Shown: piece after piece, positions 34,871 through 47,394 of the stretch
Position numbering within the stretch: position 1 is the first letter of the stretch
Layout of the letters: every line of letters begins with the position of its first letter
DNA from: Peromyscus leucopus
Taxonomy: Eukaryota > Chordata > Mammalia > Rodentia > Cricetidae
Assembly: GCF_004664715.2 (NCBI RefSeq)
Contig: NC_051070.1
Coordinates: 73,350,200-73,414,199, forward strand
Direction of reading: 5' to 3'
DNA length: 64,000 bases
Made by a program: the position numbers and the translations under genes
The notes under the pieces: model-generated
The model's database searches: none
Told to the model about the DNA's origin: nothing
The model's input: only the letters and a program-made list of their open reading frames with translations

Positions 34871-35215
34871 ACTTTTTTCCTTTTTTTTGTTAAGACATTT
34901 TGTATTCATTCCATATATCAGTCACAGATTCCTCCTCATCCCTCCTATCGCTCTCCAACAGCCTTCCCTCCCAGCCCATCTCCATCCCTTCCTACAAAAA
35001 GGTATGGCCTCCCATGGGGAGTCAGCAGAGCCCAGCACATTCAGCTGAGGCAAGTCCAAACCCCTCACCCCGCATCAAGGATGTGCAAGGTGTCCCACCA
35101 TAGGCAATGGGCTCCAAAAGCCAGTCCATGCACCAGGGATAGGTCCTATATTTTCCCTACCCCCTGTTTTCACTTCTACAGGCCATTTTGTTTTCACGAC
35201 CATTTTTAAGTTTAG
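34871..35215 (-). mobile_element. Older L1 3'UTR, antisense
   Basis: Starts with a T-rich run and 'gttaagacattttgtattca', then C-rich text ('ctcccagcccatctccatcc', 'ggcctcccatggggagtcag'). It is an older L1 group than the neighbour, which appears to have inserted at its A-rich end. Confidence 0.7.
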
Positions 35216-36375
35216 GCATAATATTCCTAGTATCTATAGCATGAAAATATTGCATCAAATGAAGAGAATGGGAAAAAAATTGGAGTCATATCACAACAGC
35301 AAATAAACTTAAAATGATCTAGGGATTTGTTTTTTGCTAGCCTTCTTGACTACACAGTCTTCTGTATATCAGATCCTAGGAATGAATATTACTAGCAATG
35401 TGGTATACTATTTTGCCTTCACATAAAGGAAATGTGATGCTTGTTAACAGGGAGATCTGTGAACTAAAGATCCCAGCAAAAGAGCCATACCTTAATTAAT
35501 AATTCTAGAAGCCTGATTGACTGATTGCAGAGAGTTAAACAGTTACATTTTAACTGCCAATCCCTGCATGTGACCTTCCATTCTGTGACTATTCAATATA
35601 ACCTTTAAAATGTACAAATAGACTTCTAGCTTCTACCTTAAATACCAATATGACTTACCATTTTAGCTGATTAACAAGAATAATTTACAATTAGATGTCT
35701 AGGTTTTCATGGCAAGAATAGGTTATATGGATTATAAATTTTATAACAATCCTAATAGATTTTGCACTTTGCATGCTTAACTGCTGTGTTCATTTTATTT
35801 CTTCTTTTTATAGTATCCATCCCCTGATGGCCCAGCAACAGTCTAAATCTGTCTGGGTCCTCTGGCCACACTGCAAGGACTGAAAGTCAGCAAGAGCAAA
35901 GATGTTAAACTTCTATTATCAACGAAGAGAAAAACGGCCAGACCACCTCAATGACTGTCTCCTAAATGATTTTAGGTCTGACCTTTTTAGTGGGGGAAAG
36001 ACGGGTGGCTCAATGGACATTAGAAGACTTGAAGGTCTTTGAGAATTAATCCCTCCCTTACATTTGGCTAAGGATCCAACCTCAAATTTACTATTTGAAA
36101 GGAGAAAGTTTCAGGTCTTTTGAAAGGTCTTCAATGACTGCGACTTCTGATGGGTCAGTGCAATGGAATCTGAATTCTAACTCTGGAACTGGGTGAAGAC
36201 ATATCATTTTTATCTGCTCCAAATGTTAGAACATTGCACATTATTATATTATGACCGCTTCACTTCAGAGCCTGACCCAGCTGGGCCTGTCAATCAACTG
36301 GTCAGTAAATTTGTATTTCTCAAATTATTTGTTTCCTTCACCTCTATCTTCACCCCATTAAGCAGAAGAGTGTGG
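35216..36375. other. Unassigned spacer
   Basis: About 1.1 kb that I cannot assign. The part 35815-36360 is less AT-rich than its surroundings and does not resemble any repeat or gene I know. The open frames are short. Confidence 0.4.
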
Positions 36376-36790
36376 TGGTAATCTAATTGTACTGAAATGT
36401 GATTTTGATTGTATGTTAATAAATAAAGTTGCCCGGGGGTCAGAGCTATTAGAGCCATAGCAAGAGTGTGGCGGTGGTGGTACACGCCTTTAATCCCATA
36501 GATATCTGTGTGTTCAGGGATATAGCCAGCATTGGAGACATATGCCTTTGAGACCTAGGGGGCTGTACATTTAGACAGTGACGAGGCAGTCACGTGTTTG
36601 GGTTTACAACCAATGAGAAGGCATAACAAAATACTTTAAATAGACGAACAGACAGGAAATAGAGTCTCCTTCGGGAAGCTGGGACACCGCAGGCGGAAGG
36701 GTGAGATTTTAGCTCTGAGCTCTGACCTCTCGGCTTTCTCTTTTGCATTATTTCTGTGTTTCTTATTTAATAAGACGGTTGGTTACATCT
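36376..36790 (+). mobile_element. LTR-like element containing a B1-like segment
   Basis: It begins near TGTGGTGGTAATC, carries AATAAA at 36418-36423 and 36422-36427, has an internal B1-like piece ('gtggtggtacacgccttt'), then 'accaatgagaaggcataac', and ends near 'aataagacggttggttaca'. I recognise it as a common muroid LTR-type repeat, but the family name and exact ends are not asserted. Confidence 0.5.
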
Positions 36791-37789
36791 ATAGAAGAGT
36801 GCTCTTAATTATTTTAATTTTTGGCATAGGACTCAACATATTTCATATAATCTATCAAGTGGGCCAGTTAAGCACAATATCAGGAGATCATTCTAAGGAA
36901 AATCTGAATTACCAGAAGAAATGCTGAGAATATGGGAAGAATACTTTTATGTTTAGTAAGAAGTGCATTTACACTTCCCAACAGCACCTCCCTTCCTGCT
37001 TTTCCTACTTGCCCTGTGCCTTTTTCCCCCTGAATTTTAACTCAGAAAATATAACTTTTTCTTTTTACTCTTTCACTCTTTCAATTTTGTTTTGGATACC
37101 TAACCACAACCCTAAACAAGTTTACCTTGTTACTCTGGGATACATCACTGTCTTCTCCAATGCCCCCTTCCCTTTAGGTAAGTGCCGACAGGTCTCCATT
37201 GTCCACCTAATACTGAAAGTATGAGTTTCTTTCTCTTCCCCATTTCTCTTCTCTGATAAGCTGCTGGGAATTACTATTTGAATGTCTTGTTTCTTTTCTT
37301 TCAAACTCTAACAAAATTGTCCTTAATATTCATTCTAATAGGGGAAATCTCATAAGGCTGCAACCCTAGACAATGAGAAGTAAGGAAAGCTGAGAGCAGG
37401 AGCAATATGTTCATCAGGGAACAGTCCTATAATTAGTTATCCAAGGACAATTGGTCAGCCCTCAAAATTACATACGTACAAGTAACATTATACAGATGGT
37501 GCAGATTATATTTATATATTTAGTAGTGGGTGCGTGTAATGTCAAATAAAGAAAAAGAAGCCACGAGAGACAGCAAGAAGAAGGGACTTGGAGGAGTTGG
37601 AGGAAGTAAAGGGAAGAATTGATGTAATTATAATTTTTAAAAATAACTATTTTATAAAAACAAAATATTCCTCCTAAGTCCATTTTTAAGTTTTTGCATC
37701 AACAAGCCTAAGAACCCACAAAAGGAAAACCAACTGCCCAGGAACATACAACCAGTATTACTACATAATATCCTTTCTTGTTGAAGCAA
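36791..37789. other. Spacer, no gene recognised
   Basis: AT-rich. No repeat identified with confidence. Confidence 0.4.
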
Positions 37790-38375
37790 CAATTTCTTTT
37801 TCCTCCATTTCCCATTCCTCCGTACAAACCCTTCCATATATCTGTCCCTGATCTCTTTCAAATGTGTAGCCTCCTTTTAATTAACTGTTTTTATCTCTTC
37901 CTACATACATACATACAACCTGCTCAGTCTGATAATATTACTTCTACGAATGATTTCATGGATGACTATCTGGCATTAGATAATCAATTGGTGTGCCCTT
38001 TTCATGGGAAGGCTGTTTTTCCCACTCACATTTTTTAGCTGCCTGTAGTTCTTTGTGTAGGGTTGAGGCCTTGTGGGATTTCTTATGTCCACATTAGCAT
38101 GTTTATTATTATTGTCCTTGGTCAGCCAATGTTCAGGCAATCATATTGGTGAGATATTTGTGTGTGTAGCTTCTGAAATTTCTATGAGACACAATCTCAC
38201 ACAACAAATTTCCTGTCAGTCTGGTCTTTAGAATCTATTTGCCCCCTCTTGTGAAATTATTCCAGAGCTTTAGATGTGGGAGTTGTATTGTAGATATTTT
38301 TTTGGGCTGGGCTCCACAACTCTGTATATTGGTTGTGGTTTTTGTAATGGCCCCCAACGGTTACACAGAAAGTGA
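37790..38375 (-). mobile_element. Lx-type L1 3'UTR, antisense, first copy
   Basis: The characteristic antisense order is present: 'caacctgctcagtctgataa', 'gctgcctgtagttctttgtg', 'gagacacaatctcac', 'ccagagctttagatgtggga', 'ggttgtggtttttgtaatgg'. The family assignment rests on recalled rodent L1 3'UTR sequence. Confidence 0.7.
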
Positions 38376-38389
38376 TTTTTTCTTTTATT

Positions 38390-39470
38390 TTTGATATTTT
38401 CTTTTCTTTTTTCTTTTTTTTATCTTTTATTATATTATAATATAATTACAACATTTCTTCCTCCCTCTTCCTTCCTCCAAACTCTTCCATATAGCCCTCC
38501 AGGCTCTCTTTCAAATTTAGTGACTCTTTTCTATATGCATGTTATTGCATGCATATATGTGCATATACATATATTTTCTTAATATACCCTGTTCCATCAT
38601 AATTTTACTGGTATGTGTGTTTTCAGGACTGACCATTTGTTGTTGGACAATTGGTGTTTCTTCTTTGGGAAAGACCACCTCTCCCACACCCAGATTTTCT
38701 CAGTTACCTGCAGTACTTTGTGCAAGACTGAGATCTCATGGGCTTTTCTTTTTCTACTGTGGCATGGTCACTGTCATCCTTTTGAGGTCACCTTTGGGCA
38801 GCCATGGTGGTGAGACTTTATGGCTCTAGCTTCTGATATTACTAGGTTACCCAATCTCACAGCAAACCCTCTGATTCTTGAGTTCATACAAACTTTCTAA
38901 GCACTCTTTTGAAATGTCCTCTGAGCTACACACATAGGGGTGTTTTATAGAGGTATCAATGAGGATGAGCTCCACAGATCTGCGTTTGAATTGGTTGTAA
39001 TTTTCTGTAGTGGTCTCTTGTTGTAAAGAGATGTTTTCTTGATGAGGAGTGAGACTACACTTATCTGTGAGATCAAGGACAAATGTTTACACATTGTTGT
39101 TAGGGACTGGATTGCTTTAGTAAGTGTATAGCTGTAAATTCTCCTCCAATGACCATGCATTCACAAGCACTGATTAGTTAGCTAGACTTCCAGCACCAGA
39201 CATGATTTCCCTCTTGTTGAGTGAGTCTTAAGTCCTGTTAGAGGTTTATTTGTTACCACCAAGGTATGCATGCCACTACAGCATACTGGACATTGCTGTG
39301 GCTCATAGGCATTATAGCTGGGTAGGACTTGTGGCTGCTTCCCTCCTTTGGAAGCTTGCATAGTGCTTCCTAGTGGCATGAATGGTTGTCCTCAGAGAGA
39401 AGAGCATTCAAATTAGTTCCAGTTCACGGGTCTCTAATCTGTCAGTGATAGAATATTTGTTTTAGAACCC
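38390..39470 (-). mobile_element. Lx-type L1 3'UTR, antisense, second copy, longer
   Basis: It repeats the order of the preceding copy ('gttacctgcagtactttgtg', 'caatctcacagcaaaccctc') and continues further into the 3'UTR ('tcataggcattatagctggg', 'ggctgcttccctcctttgg'). Two such ends sit head to tail. Confidence 0.75.
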
Positions 39471-39524
39471 ACTGCTTATCTTGTAAATCTTGACTGACAT
39501 TTATTTGGACATCTCTGTGTAATA

Positions 39525-40470
39525 AACCCCTAGTTTCATTCTTTGTCCATAACCTGTTGGCATTTTGACAATTCCTACAGAAATTCCCTACAGTTTACTT
39601 AGCCTTCAAATTCCCAAGGCCCATTTTTCATTGCATCACAAATTGTGTATGTCAAACTGTAAAAGGCCCCTCTCTTAGAAGAAAAAAATAAGAATAAAGT
39701 TGGAACAGTCAGGTATTGCCTATTTCATTAGAAGAAGGAGACGTTTGCTGTGTGAGAGTATTGATGGATAGTTAGAGAGGTAAATGCTCTTACTATTCTT
39801 CATATTGATAAAGAATAAAACTAAGGGATACAAAAATGCAGTACCTCATGTTTTATACTTACTATTGAATGCAAAGAAATATAGCAAAAATAAAATGATA
39901 AATTAATGCCAAATTAAGGTGCATTCTCAATAATACACTTCTTTCTTCTGATATTTAGAGTTGTTTTATTAGGATTGCATAGTGCTTATTAAAATACAAA
40001 TCATTTTGATGTCTACTCCTAGCCATAAATTTATAACTACCAACTGAAACAAGTGAGAGAAAATAACCATTCATCAATATAGAAATGTTATGCTGAAATT
40101 TAAGAAGAAAATCCAGACTTTGAGAAAGACAAACTGACATAGTTTCTCACACAGCTGGGAAAAGAGGTTCTTCTTTTACAAGTAATACCGAGAAACACTG
40201 AATTTAGGATTTGACACCATGCTGATGTTAAATCCATTTAAGTTTTGATTTTGTAATCTCAGATTCATGCAGTAAACAAACTCAACAATTTCAGTCTAAA
40301 ATTAAGGAAAAGAAAATACGTATCACATCTATTTACTTCTTAGAACTTAGAATACCTAGTGCATTTGTAGATTTATACAAAGGTTAATGAGCATATCCAT
40401 CTACTAGTATGTCTTTGACTCCCCCTTAGTGCCTTCCACATGTCCCTTCAAACTACATGTCTTAATTTTA

Positions 40471-40503
<33 letters not shown>

Positions 40504-41639
40504 TCAAGTTCAGTTAGTGCTGCCAATGAACACATGGTTATGTGATCATCTACTGCACACATTTTGAGCTTTGTTTTGCTTATGATACGATGTGTATGTA
40601 TCTATATATTTATTTTTTCTAGTAAACACATACACACTAGTGTGTGTGTGTGTGTGTGCCTGATCTAATGTGCTTTTTCTGTAATTCTTAGTTTAACAAA
40701 ATATGGAAATTAGTGTCATTATTAAATCTATCAATATAAGGTTAGAGTAGAGATGAATGAGAGACATAGAAATAGAGAAGAGCTTTGATATTTAATAGAG
40801 GTATAATTATACATAATTGAACTGATTTTTAATTTGAGAGATTTGTTCTTTTACTCCTTTTTTATTTCACTCTGTCTTTCTTTTCAGTTGCAGCTAATGA
40901 AACCCTCTTACCTTCAACTCTGTTTTCAAAGATATTATTTTTTAAAAAGTGCATTTTGTAAACAAACTGTGTAAAACATCATTCTCTATCAGACTGAATT
41001 ATTTTAATGTAATATCTGAGCCTATGGTTATTCAAATTGCATCTTACTCACAACCTATTTCTGGTAAACACAAATATCTTAAAGGTTTCTTTGTACATTT
41101 TATAGTCAACAACCCAGAATGATGCCATAAAAATCATAAAACTAAAAGACAGGCCTTCAAAGACCTGGATAAAAATAGACATGTCATGAAATTGCTACAG
41201 TTATGATAACAGTAAATTTTCACACTCATCCTGATACAGAGAACAATCCTCATAGGGAGATTATATGTAGAAAATTATCAGTTTTCTCTTTGCCAACTGC
41301 CCCAAAGCACCTGTATTCACCTGTATGATTAATGGCTACATTTTCTTTAAGGAAAATGTCTTCAGCAAATGTTTTTGTTGTTGTTGTTGCTGTTGTTTTA
41401 TTTTGTGTGTGTGTTTAATTAGGACAGCATTCTTAAGGCATAATTGATGACTAAAAAACAAATTTCAACTGGTGATATAGTTCAATAGTTTTGATAAATA
41501 AATGTACAATTACATTATAGCTAAGACATTGAATATGTGTATATCACTCCTCTTTACTATCAACCCTCATCTATCCTCTTGTACAATATATACATGAAGA
41601 CTTTAATATATGTAAGTAGGTTGTTTTCTTTTAAAAAAA
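39525..41639. other. Unit B upstream flank, gene-free
   Basis: Homologous to unit A from about 15205 and to unit C from about 58895, but visibly more diverged, with many small indels. It contains (TAA)n at 40475-40503 and (TG)n at 40641-40658, which are not at the matching places in A or C. Confidence 0.7.
40475..40503. repeat. (TAA)n microsatellite
   Basis: About nine TAA units in direct order. Confidence 0.95.
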
Positions 41640-41919
41640 AATACCTCAGGGCAATGAGAAATAAACCCAGGACAATGGCATCTTTTTCCTCATATGAGAA
41701 TCAAACAGAAGTTCAGGAGTAAAGCTGGCAGGAAGGTGTGGCTAAAAGAGCAGAATGTTTGGTAGTAATGAAATGTAGACGCTAAAGTACAGAGGAGACA
41801 GTTTATGTGTGGAAAGTGATGGGATAATTTACTTGTGTCTAACTAAGCTTCTAGAAGGAGAATATCAATGATCTAGATGGAAGAGATGGAAAGAAATGTT
41901 TGATTGTTATGTTCTATAG
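41640..41919 (+). promoter_or_regulatory. Conserved region with splice acceptor before OR4N-B
   Basis: Aligned to 17195-17473 (A) and 60840-61109 (C). It ends in GTTCTATAG at 41911-41919, nine bases before the ATG. The upstream O/E-like half site found in A and C is absent here. Confidence 0.45.
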
Positions 41920-41928
41920 GGACCGGTA

Positions 41929-42855
41929 ATGGAGGCAGAAAACAGGACAGTTGTCACAGAATTCATCCTCATAGGACTGACTCAGTCATATGACATCCAG
42001 TTCTTGGTCTTTGCTCTGAGCTTAATTTTCTACATCATCATCTTACCTGGAAATGTCTTCATCATCCTCACCATCATATCAGACCCTGGACTCAATGCCC
42101 CACTTTATTTATTTCTGGGAAATTTGGCCTTCCTGGATGCCTCCTATTCTTTCATTGTGACTCCCAGGATGTTGATGGACATCTTCTCTGAGAAGAAGAT
42201 AATCTCGTATAGAGCCTGCATCACTCAGCTATTTTTCTTGCATTTCCTTGGAGGAGGGGAATTTTTACTTCTGGTCGTGATGGCCTTTGACCGCTACATT
42301 GCCATCTGCAGGCCTTTACACTATTCCACTGTCATGAGCCCTAGAGCCTGCTATGGGATGTTGTTGGCTCCGTGGCTTGGAGGCTTTGTTCACTCCCTTA
42401 TTCAAGTTGTCCTCATCCTTCACTTGCCCTTCTGTGGGCCAAACCATCTGGATAACTTCTTCTGTGATGTCCCACAGGTCATCAAGCTAGCCTGTACAGA
42501 TACCTTTGTAGTTGAACTTCTAATGATCTTCAATAGTGGCCTGCTTACCCTTGTGTGCTTTCTTGGGCTTCTCACTTCATATGCAGTTATTTTATGCCAC
42601 GTTCACAAGTCAGCTTCTGAAGGAAAGAACAAAGCTATATCCACATGTACCACTCATGTTATAATCATATTTCTTATGTTTGGACCTGCAATTTTCATCT
42701 ATACACGCCCATTCACAGCCTTGTCTGCTGACAAAGTGGTTTCTTTCTTCCACACGGTAATATTTCCATTGATGAATCCTGTGATTTATACCCTTCGAAA
42801 CCAGGAAGTAAAAACTTCCATGAAAAAGTTATTTATTCACAAAATAGTTTGTTAA
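41929..42855 (+). CDS. Or4n: Olfactory receptor, OR4N subfamily, copy B
   Basis: Intact 308-residue odorant receptor, the most diverged of the three OR4N copies. All OR hallmarks are present: N-glycosylation site N5-R-T, the TM1 GN, Cys97/Cys179, MAFDRY at 118-123, KAISTC starting TM6, and PLMNPVIY in TM7. The first of the two start codons used in A and C is changed here (GGTAATGG), so translation begins at the second ATG. Residue changes of note are Pro148, directly before the conserved TM4 Trp, and the altered C-terminus LFIHKIVC. Phe112 is shared with copy A, whereas C and human OR4N2 have Gly. The central part of the gene is nearly identical to A even at silent sites, while the flanks are not. 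The reading frame is open, so function is plausible but not shown. Confidence 0.97.
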   Translation: MEAENRTVVTEFILIGLTQSYDIQFLVFALSLIFYIIILPGNVFIILTIISDPGLNAPLYLFLGNLAFLDASYSFIVTPRMLMDIFSEKKIISYRACITQLFFLHFLGGGEFLLLVVMAFDRYIAICRPLHYSTVMSPRACYGMLLAPWLGGFVHSLIQVVLILHLPFCGPNHLDNFFCDVPQVIKLACTDTFVVELLMIFNSGLLTLVCFLGLLTSYAVILCHVHKSASEGKNKAISTCTTHVIIIFLMFGPAIFIYTRPFTALSADKVVSFFHTVIFPLMNPVIYTLRNQEVKTSMKKLFIHKIVC

Positions 42856-44230
42856 TTGGTTTTTAAATGAGAAATCAGGCAGGGGTAATTTGGCATGCAT
42901 TTATTAAGTTACAAAATAAATAGCATTCTTTTTGATTAGATCTCATTTGTCAAGCACTATTATAGGCAATTTGATTGATTTTTTTCCTTTGTCCTAGTGC
43001 TTTATTTTGTTTTTTTTTAAAAATGATTTACACATAGTGAGAAAATAAAATTCATATGCTTAAAAGACGCAACAGAGATAATAGATTTGTTTAAGTACAA
43101 TGGATGAGTGTAATAGATATAGGGATTAAATTTTAATTGATGTAAGAGTAAAAACACTAAAGGACTTTATGGTAAAAACAATAATTTCAGTATCTCCATA
43201 ACCATAGTAATAAAGTATTAGTATTTTAAACAAAAGAACAACTAACCCACAGATTTGTCCATTGTGTAATGTGCCATCACCATAAGATTCTATGAATAAA
43301 TTAATCCACTTTCATACATAGGATAATAGGTTGCAAAATATCAAGAGCCAAACGGCAGAGGGCTTTCTGCTACCTTACTGTTGCTCTTCCCAACATCACC
43401 TGGGATGAATTAGAAGCAACTGCTGGACACTTCTTTTCTTCTCTCTTTTCCTGGAGTTAAGACACAGCTTCCTTTGATCCTTTGGGATGTCATTCTCTAT
43501 TTCACTGCTCACACTATAGTCTAATGCCTTTCTCATCATCTAGATCATTGGAGAAGCATCTAATTTTCAGCATCTCATCGTATTACAAGATGAATCTCCC
43601 AAAGGTTAAACATTTCATCCCCTCACAGTCAAACTAAGTGATGTTTCTCCTTGCTTCTGTGTAAAAGTGAGACTGGCTAATTTTGTACTTACCTGACCTT
43701 CTCCACATTACCCACTTTTCAGTTTTATTACCGGTTGTGCTCTCCATGCAAAGGTAGTTTCTCCAGTTAACAGGCTATCGTGGCTCTCCAAGAAGAATTG
43801 CACTTGCTTCCTGGCATTCCTTTGCTCCTGCTTCTGATTCACTTTGTCCACACCACCGTCTTAGCTTTCCTTTCCCATTTTCTTTTACTTTTCCCAACAA
43901 AAGTATAATGCCATTTGTAACAGATCCTCACTGCTCTCACTTTTCCAAAGCACTTACAAAATGAAATATTGCCATTTCGAACATTTATTTCTCAGACTAT
44001 TGTGAAATATAGGAATGCAAAGGAAATTCTCATGATGTGGCAGTTTTAACAGTTACACAGAACATGATGAACACACTGAGAGCCAAGAGGAAGTCATTGG
44101 AGTTCATCTTTAACCTGGAGGCCCAAATTAGACTATGTCTCCATATAGTCAGTTCTCCATGATGTTCTAGCAGTCTGATGCCCACTGATTATTTCTTGTA
44201 GTCATTATTTTGATTTAAAGAATTATTTTG
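42856..44230. other. Unit B downstream flank
   Basis: Aligned with A 18410-20125 but without the dispersed repeat found in A and C. No gene seen. Confidence 0.6.
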
Positions 44231-44437
44231 CCGGGCGGTGGTGCACAGCCGGGCGGTGGTGCACAGCCGGGCCGTGGTGGTGCATGCCTTTAATCCCAGC
44301 ACTCAGGAGGCAGAGGCAGGCAGATCTCTGTGAGTCTGAGGCCAGCCTGGGCTACCAAGTGAGTTCCAGGAAAAGGCGCAAAGCTACACAGAAAAACCCT
44401 GTCTCGAAAAACCAAAAAAAAAAAAAAAAAAAAAAAA
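44231..44437 (+). mobile_element. B1 SINE, sense, with triplicated head
   Basis: Typical B1 body and A-tail (44410-44437). Its first 18 bases (CCGGGCGGTGGTGCACAG) are present twice, followed by a third variant copy that continues into the normal element. It is inserted just left of the old B3 and is absent at the matching place in A. Confidence 0.93.
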
Positions 44438-44439
44438 TT

Positions 44440-44640
44440 CATGTACATGAGTGTTTGCCTTTATGTGTGTTTGTTCACCAAACCTGTGCCTGTTGTCCAC
44501 AGAATTCAGAAGAGGGTGTCATATCTCATGGAACTGCAGTAATAAATTAGAACCTATATGGTACTCAGAATTGTGTTCAGCTTCTCTGAAAGATCAGCAA
44601 ATGCTCTTAGTCACAGAGACACCACTCAGGCCTCTAGTCA
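44440..44640 (-). mobile_element. B3-type SINE, antisense, unit B
   Basis: Same insertion as 20231-20418 in unit A ('cacagaattcagaagagggt'), more decayed at its 3' part. Confidence 0.7.
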
Positions 44641-45035
44641 ACACTTTACATCCACATCTACTTCTGCTGTGCTGTCTTAGACACAGGCACTACATCAGGG
44701 CTTACTGGACAAAGGAGAAGACCTCTTATTTCACTTCTCAAGTGTTTAGTCTCTGTTCAACTTTCTTGTGAAAATGTTCATCTCAAAGGGAACCCAAGGC
44801 AGATTCTGGCTGATTTCATCCCCATTTGTGTGTCCTGTCAGGAAACATCTGTCTCTTTTTCCTTCATATCCCCTTCTGTCAAAAAATATATATTTCTTTC
44901 AGCTTGCCTTCAACAAGCCCACAAACAATTGATGCTGTTTGGTTACATTACATAATTTTAAATGTTTATTTTTGATGAAAATATAGAAAAATGAGAAAAT
45001 ACAAAAGCTATTTATTTTTAAATTTTAAGATTATT

Positions 45036-45620
45036 TCTTAATTATAAATCTTTTGCCTTCCTTTTCCTCCCTCTGATTCTTCTTATATACACATCCTACC
45101 TCTGTCAAATTCATGGCCTTTGTTTTGTCAACTGTTATTGCATTCTTACATGTATTTGTATATACATACATATTTCTAAATATCAGTGTTTGAATTCATA
45201 TAATATTATTTGAATATATGTAATTGGGCATATCATTTGGCACTGGACAATTAATTGCTATGCTCTTCCCTTCAAGGATCCTAGCTCCACTTAGTTTCCT
45301 ATAGTTCTTTGTGTAGAGTTGAGGCCTCATGGACTTTTCATGTTCCAGTTTGGCATGCTTGTTAATATCATCCTTGTTCATCTCAAATTTTGGCAGTCAT
45401 GCTCATGAGACTTTACCTTTATAGATTCTGATGTTACTAGAAGACATACCTCATAGCAAACTCCCTGATCCTGTAGCTCTTACAATTTTTTCATGCGTTC
45501 TTCTACAATGATCCCTGAGCCTTAGTTGTGGGAGTGTTTTGTAGATGTATCAATTGAGACAGCATAATCCTTAACTACAATCTAAAAATATTTATTCTTA
45601 TACTCACACACAAGTGTAGT
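45036..45620 (-). mobile_element. Lx-type L1 3'UTR, antisense, unit B
   Basis: Same family order as at 37790 ('gtagagttgaggcctcatgg', 'cctcatagcaaactccctga', 'gtgttttgtagatgtatc'). It is longer than the unit A remnant at 20840-21180. Confidence 0.65.
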
Positions 45621-46254
45621 CTTCACCTCTCATCAAGAAAACCTCTTGGCAACAGACAGAGAACACTACAGTAAACCAAGCCAATCAAAATGCAAAGTTG
45701 TAGAGTCATAGTTTTCAAAGGTTCTACTTCATGTTTTGTCTATTCAATAGTTCCTTTTTTTTTGTTTTACTGTTTACTGGGTACACTGTCTTGCTGCTGA
45801 CTGCTTCTGGAGTGGATTTTCTTGATTTCCTCTATTCTGTTAGATGGCTTTGTCATCCCTATCACCCCTACCATCCATACTGATCCTTTTCTGGAAAGTC
45901 ACTTGTTATCTGGAGAGTCATCTTCATTTTCTCCATGGGAGAGTAGAATAAAAATTTCAGGGTAAGAAAATATTTATGAGAAGCAATACAAAGTCTTTCC
46001 TAATATATATTAATAAGTGACAAATGTGAGAGTACATCTCTGAAAGATAATTGATAGAATGATCTTGTAGAAATAAACCTCAACAAATGAATGATAGTCT
46101 TTAAGTCATTTTTGCTCAAGTTACTGATTTTTGGTAAGAAAAATAAATTTTGGTCACAGAGTTATACATCATGGATACTTTGATAATATTGTTAAGAAAT
46201 AATGGTTTTCTTCAAAAGCAGTTAATAATGATTCTAACGTTAGTGATATCAAGC
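45621..46254. other. Unit B flank
   Basis: Partly aligned with unit A 21140-21680. No gene. The beginning may be further L1 3'UTR. Confidence 0.4.
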
Positions 46255-46266
46255 AACAAGAAAATT

Positions 46267-46960
46267 TTGGCTTCTTTGTCGAAAATCATATGTTCATAGA
46301 TATGTGGATTAATGTCAGGGTCTTCAATTCGATTCCATTGGTCCACATGTTGGTTTTTATGCCAGTACCAAGCTGTTTTTATTACTGTAGCTCTATAGTA
46401 GAGCTTGAGGTCAGGGATCATGATGCCTCCAGAGGTTGTTTTATTGTACAGGATTCTTTTAGCTATCCTGGGTTTTTTGTTTTTCCATATGAAGTTGAGT
46501 ATTGTTCTTTCCAGGTCTGTGAAGAATTGTGTTGGGAATTTGAGAATGGACATTGCATTTAATCTGTAGATTGCCTTTGGTAAGATTGCCATTTTTACTA
46601 TGTTGGTCCTTCCTATCCATGAGCATGGGAGATCTTTCCATTTTCTGACATCTTCTTCACTTTGTTTCTTCAGGGACTTAAAGTTCTTGTCATACAGGTT
46701 CTTCACTTGCTTAGTTAGAGTTACCCCAAGTTATTTTATATCATTTGTGGCTATTGTAAAGGGTGATGTTTCTCTGATTTCTTTCTCAGCCTGTTTGTCA
46801 TTTGTATATAGGAGAGCTACTGATTTCTTTTTGAGTTAATCTTGTATCCTGCCACATTACTGAAGGTGTTTATAAGCTGTATGAGTTCCTTGGTTGAATT
46901 TTTGGGGTCACTTATGTACACTATCATGTCTTCTGCAAATAGTGAAAGCTTGACTTATAG
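46267..46960 (-). mobile_element. Inverted 5' part of a twin-primed L1
   Basis: Antisense ORF2 covering the stretch after FADD ('tcatgtcttctgcaaatag') down to the GACAAAGAAGCC region. On the minus strand it reads [18 protein letters not shown] and so on. It joins head to head with the sense part that follows. Confidence 0.9.
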
Positions 46961-47343
46961 ATTGTACAATGGAAAAAAAGAAAGCATCTTCAACAAATGG
47001 TGCTGGCATAACTGGATGTCAACATGCAGAAGTTGGAAATAGATCCATATCTGTCGCCATGCACAAAACTCAAGTCCAAGTGGATTAAAGACCCCAATAT
47101 AAATCCAGTTACACTGAACTTGACAGAAGAGAAAGTAGGAAGTAGTCTGGAACATATTGGCACAGGAGACCACTTCCTAAATATAACACCAGTAGCACAG
47201 ACACTGAGAGCAACAATTAATAAATGGGACCTCTTGAAACTGAGAAGCTTTTGTAGGGCAAAGGACATGGTCAATAAGACAAAACAACAGTCTATAGAAT
47301 GGGAAAAGATCTTCACCAACCCCACATCTGACAGAGAGCTGAT

Positions 47344-47394
<51 letters not shown>

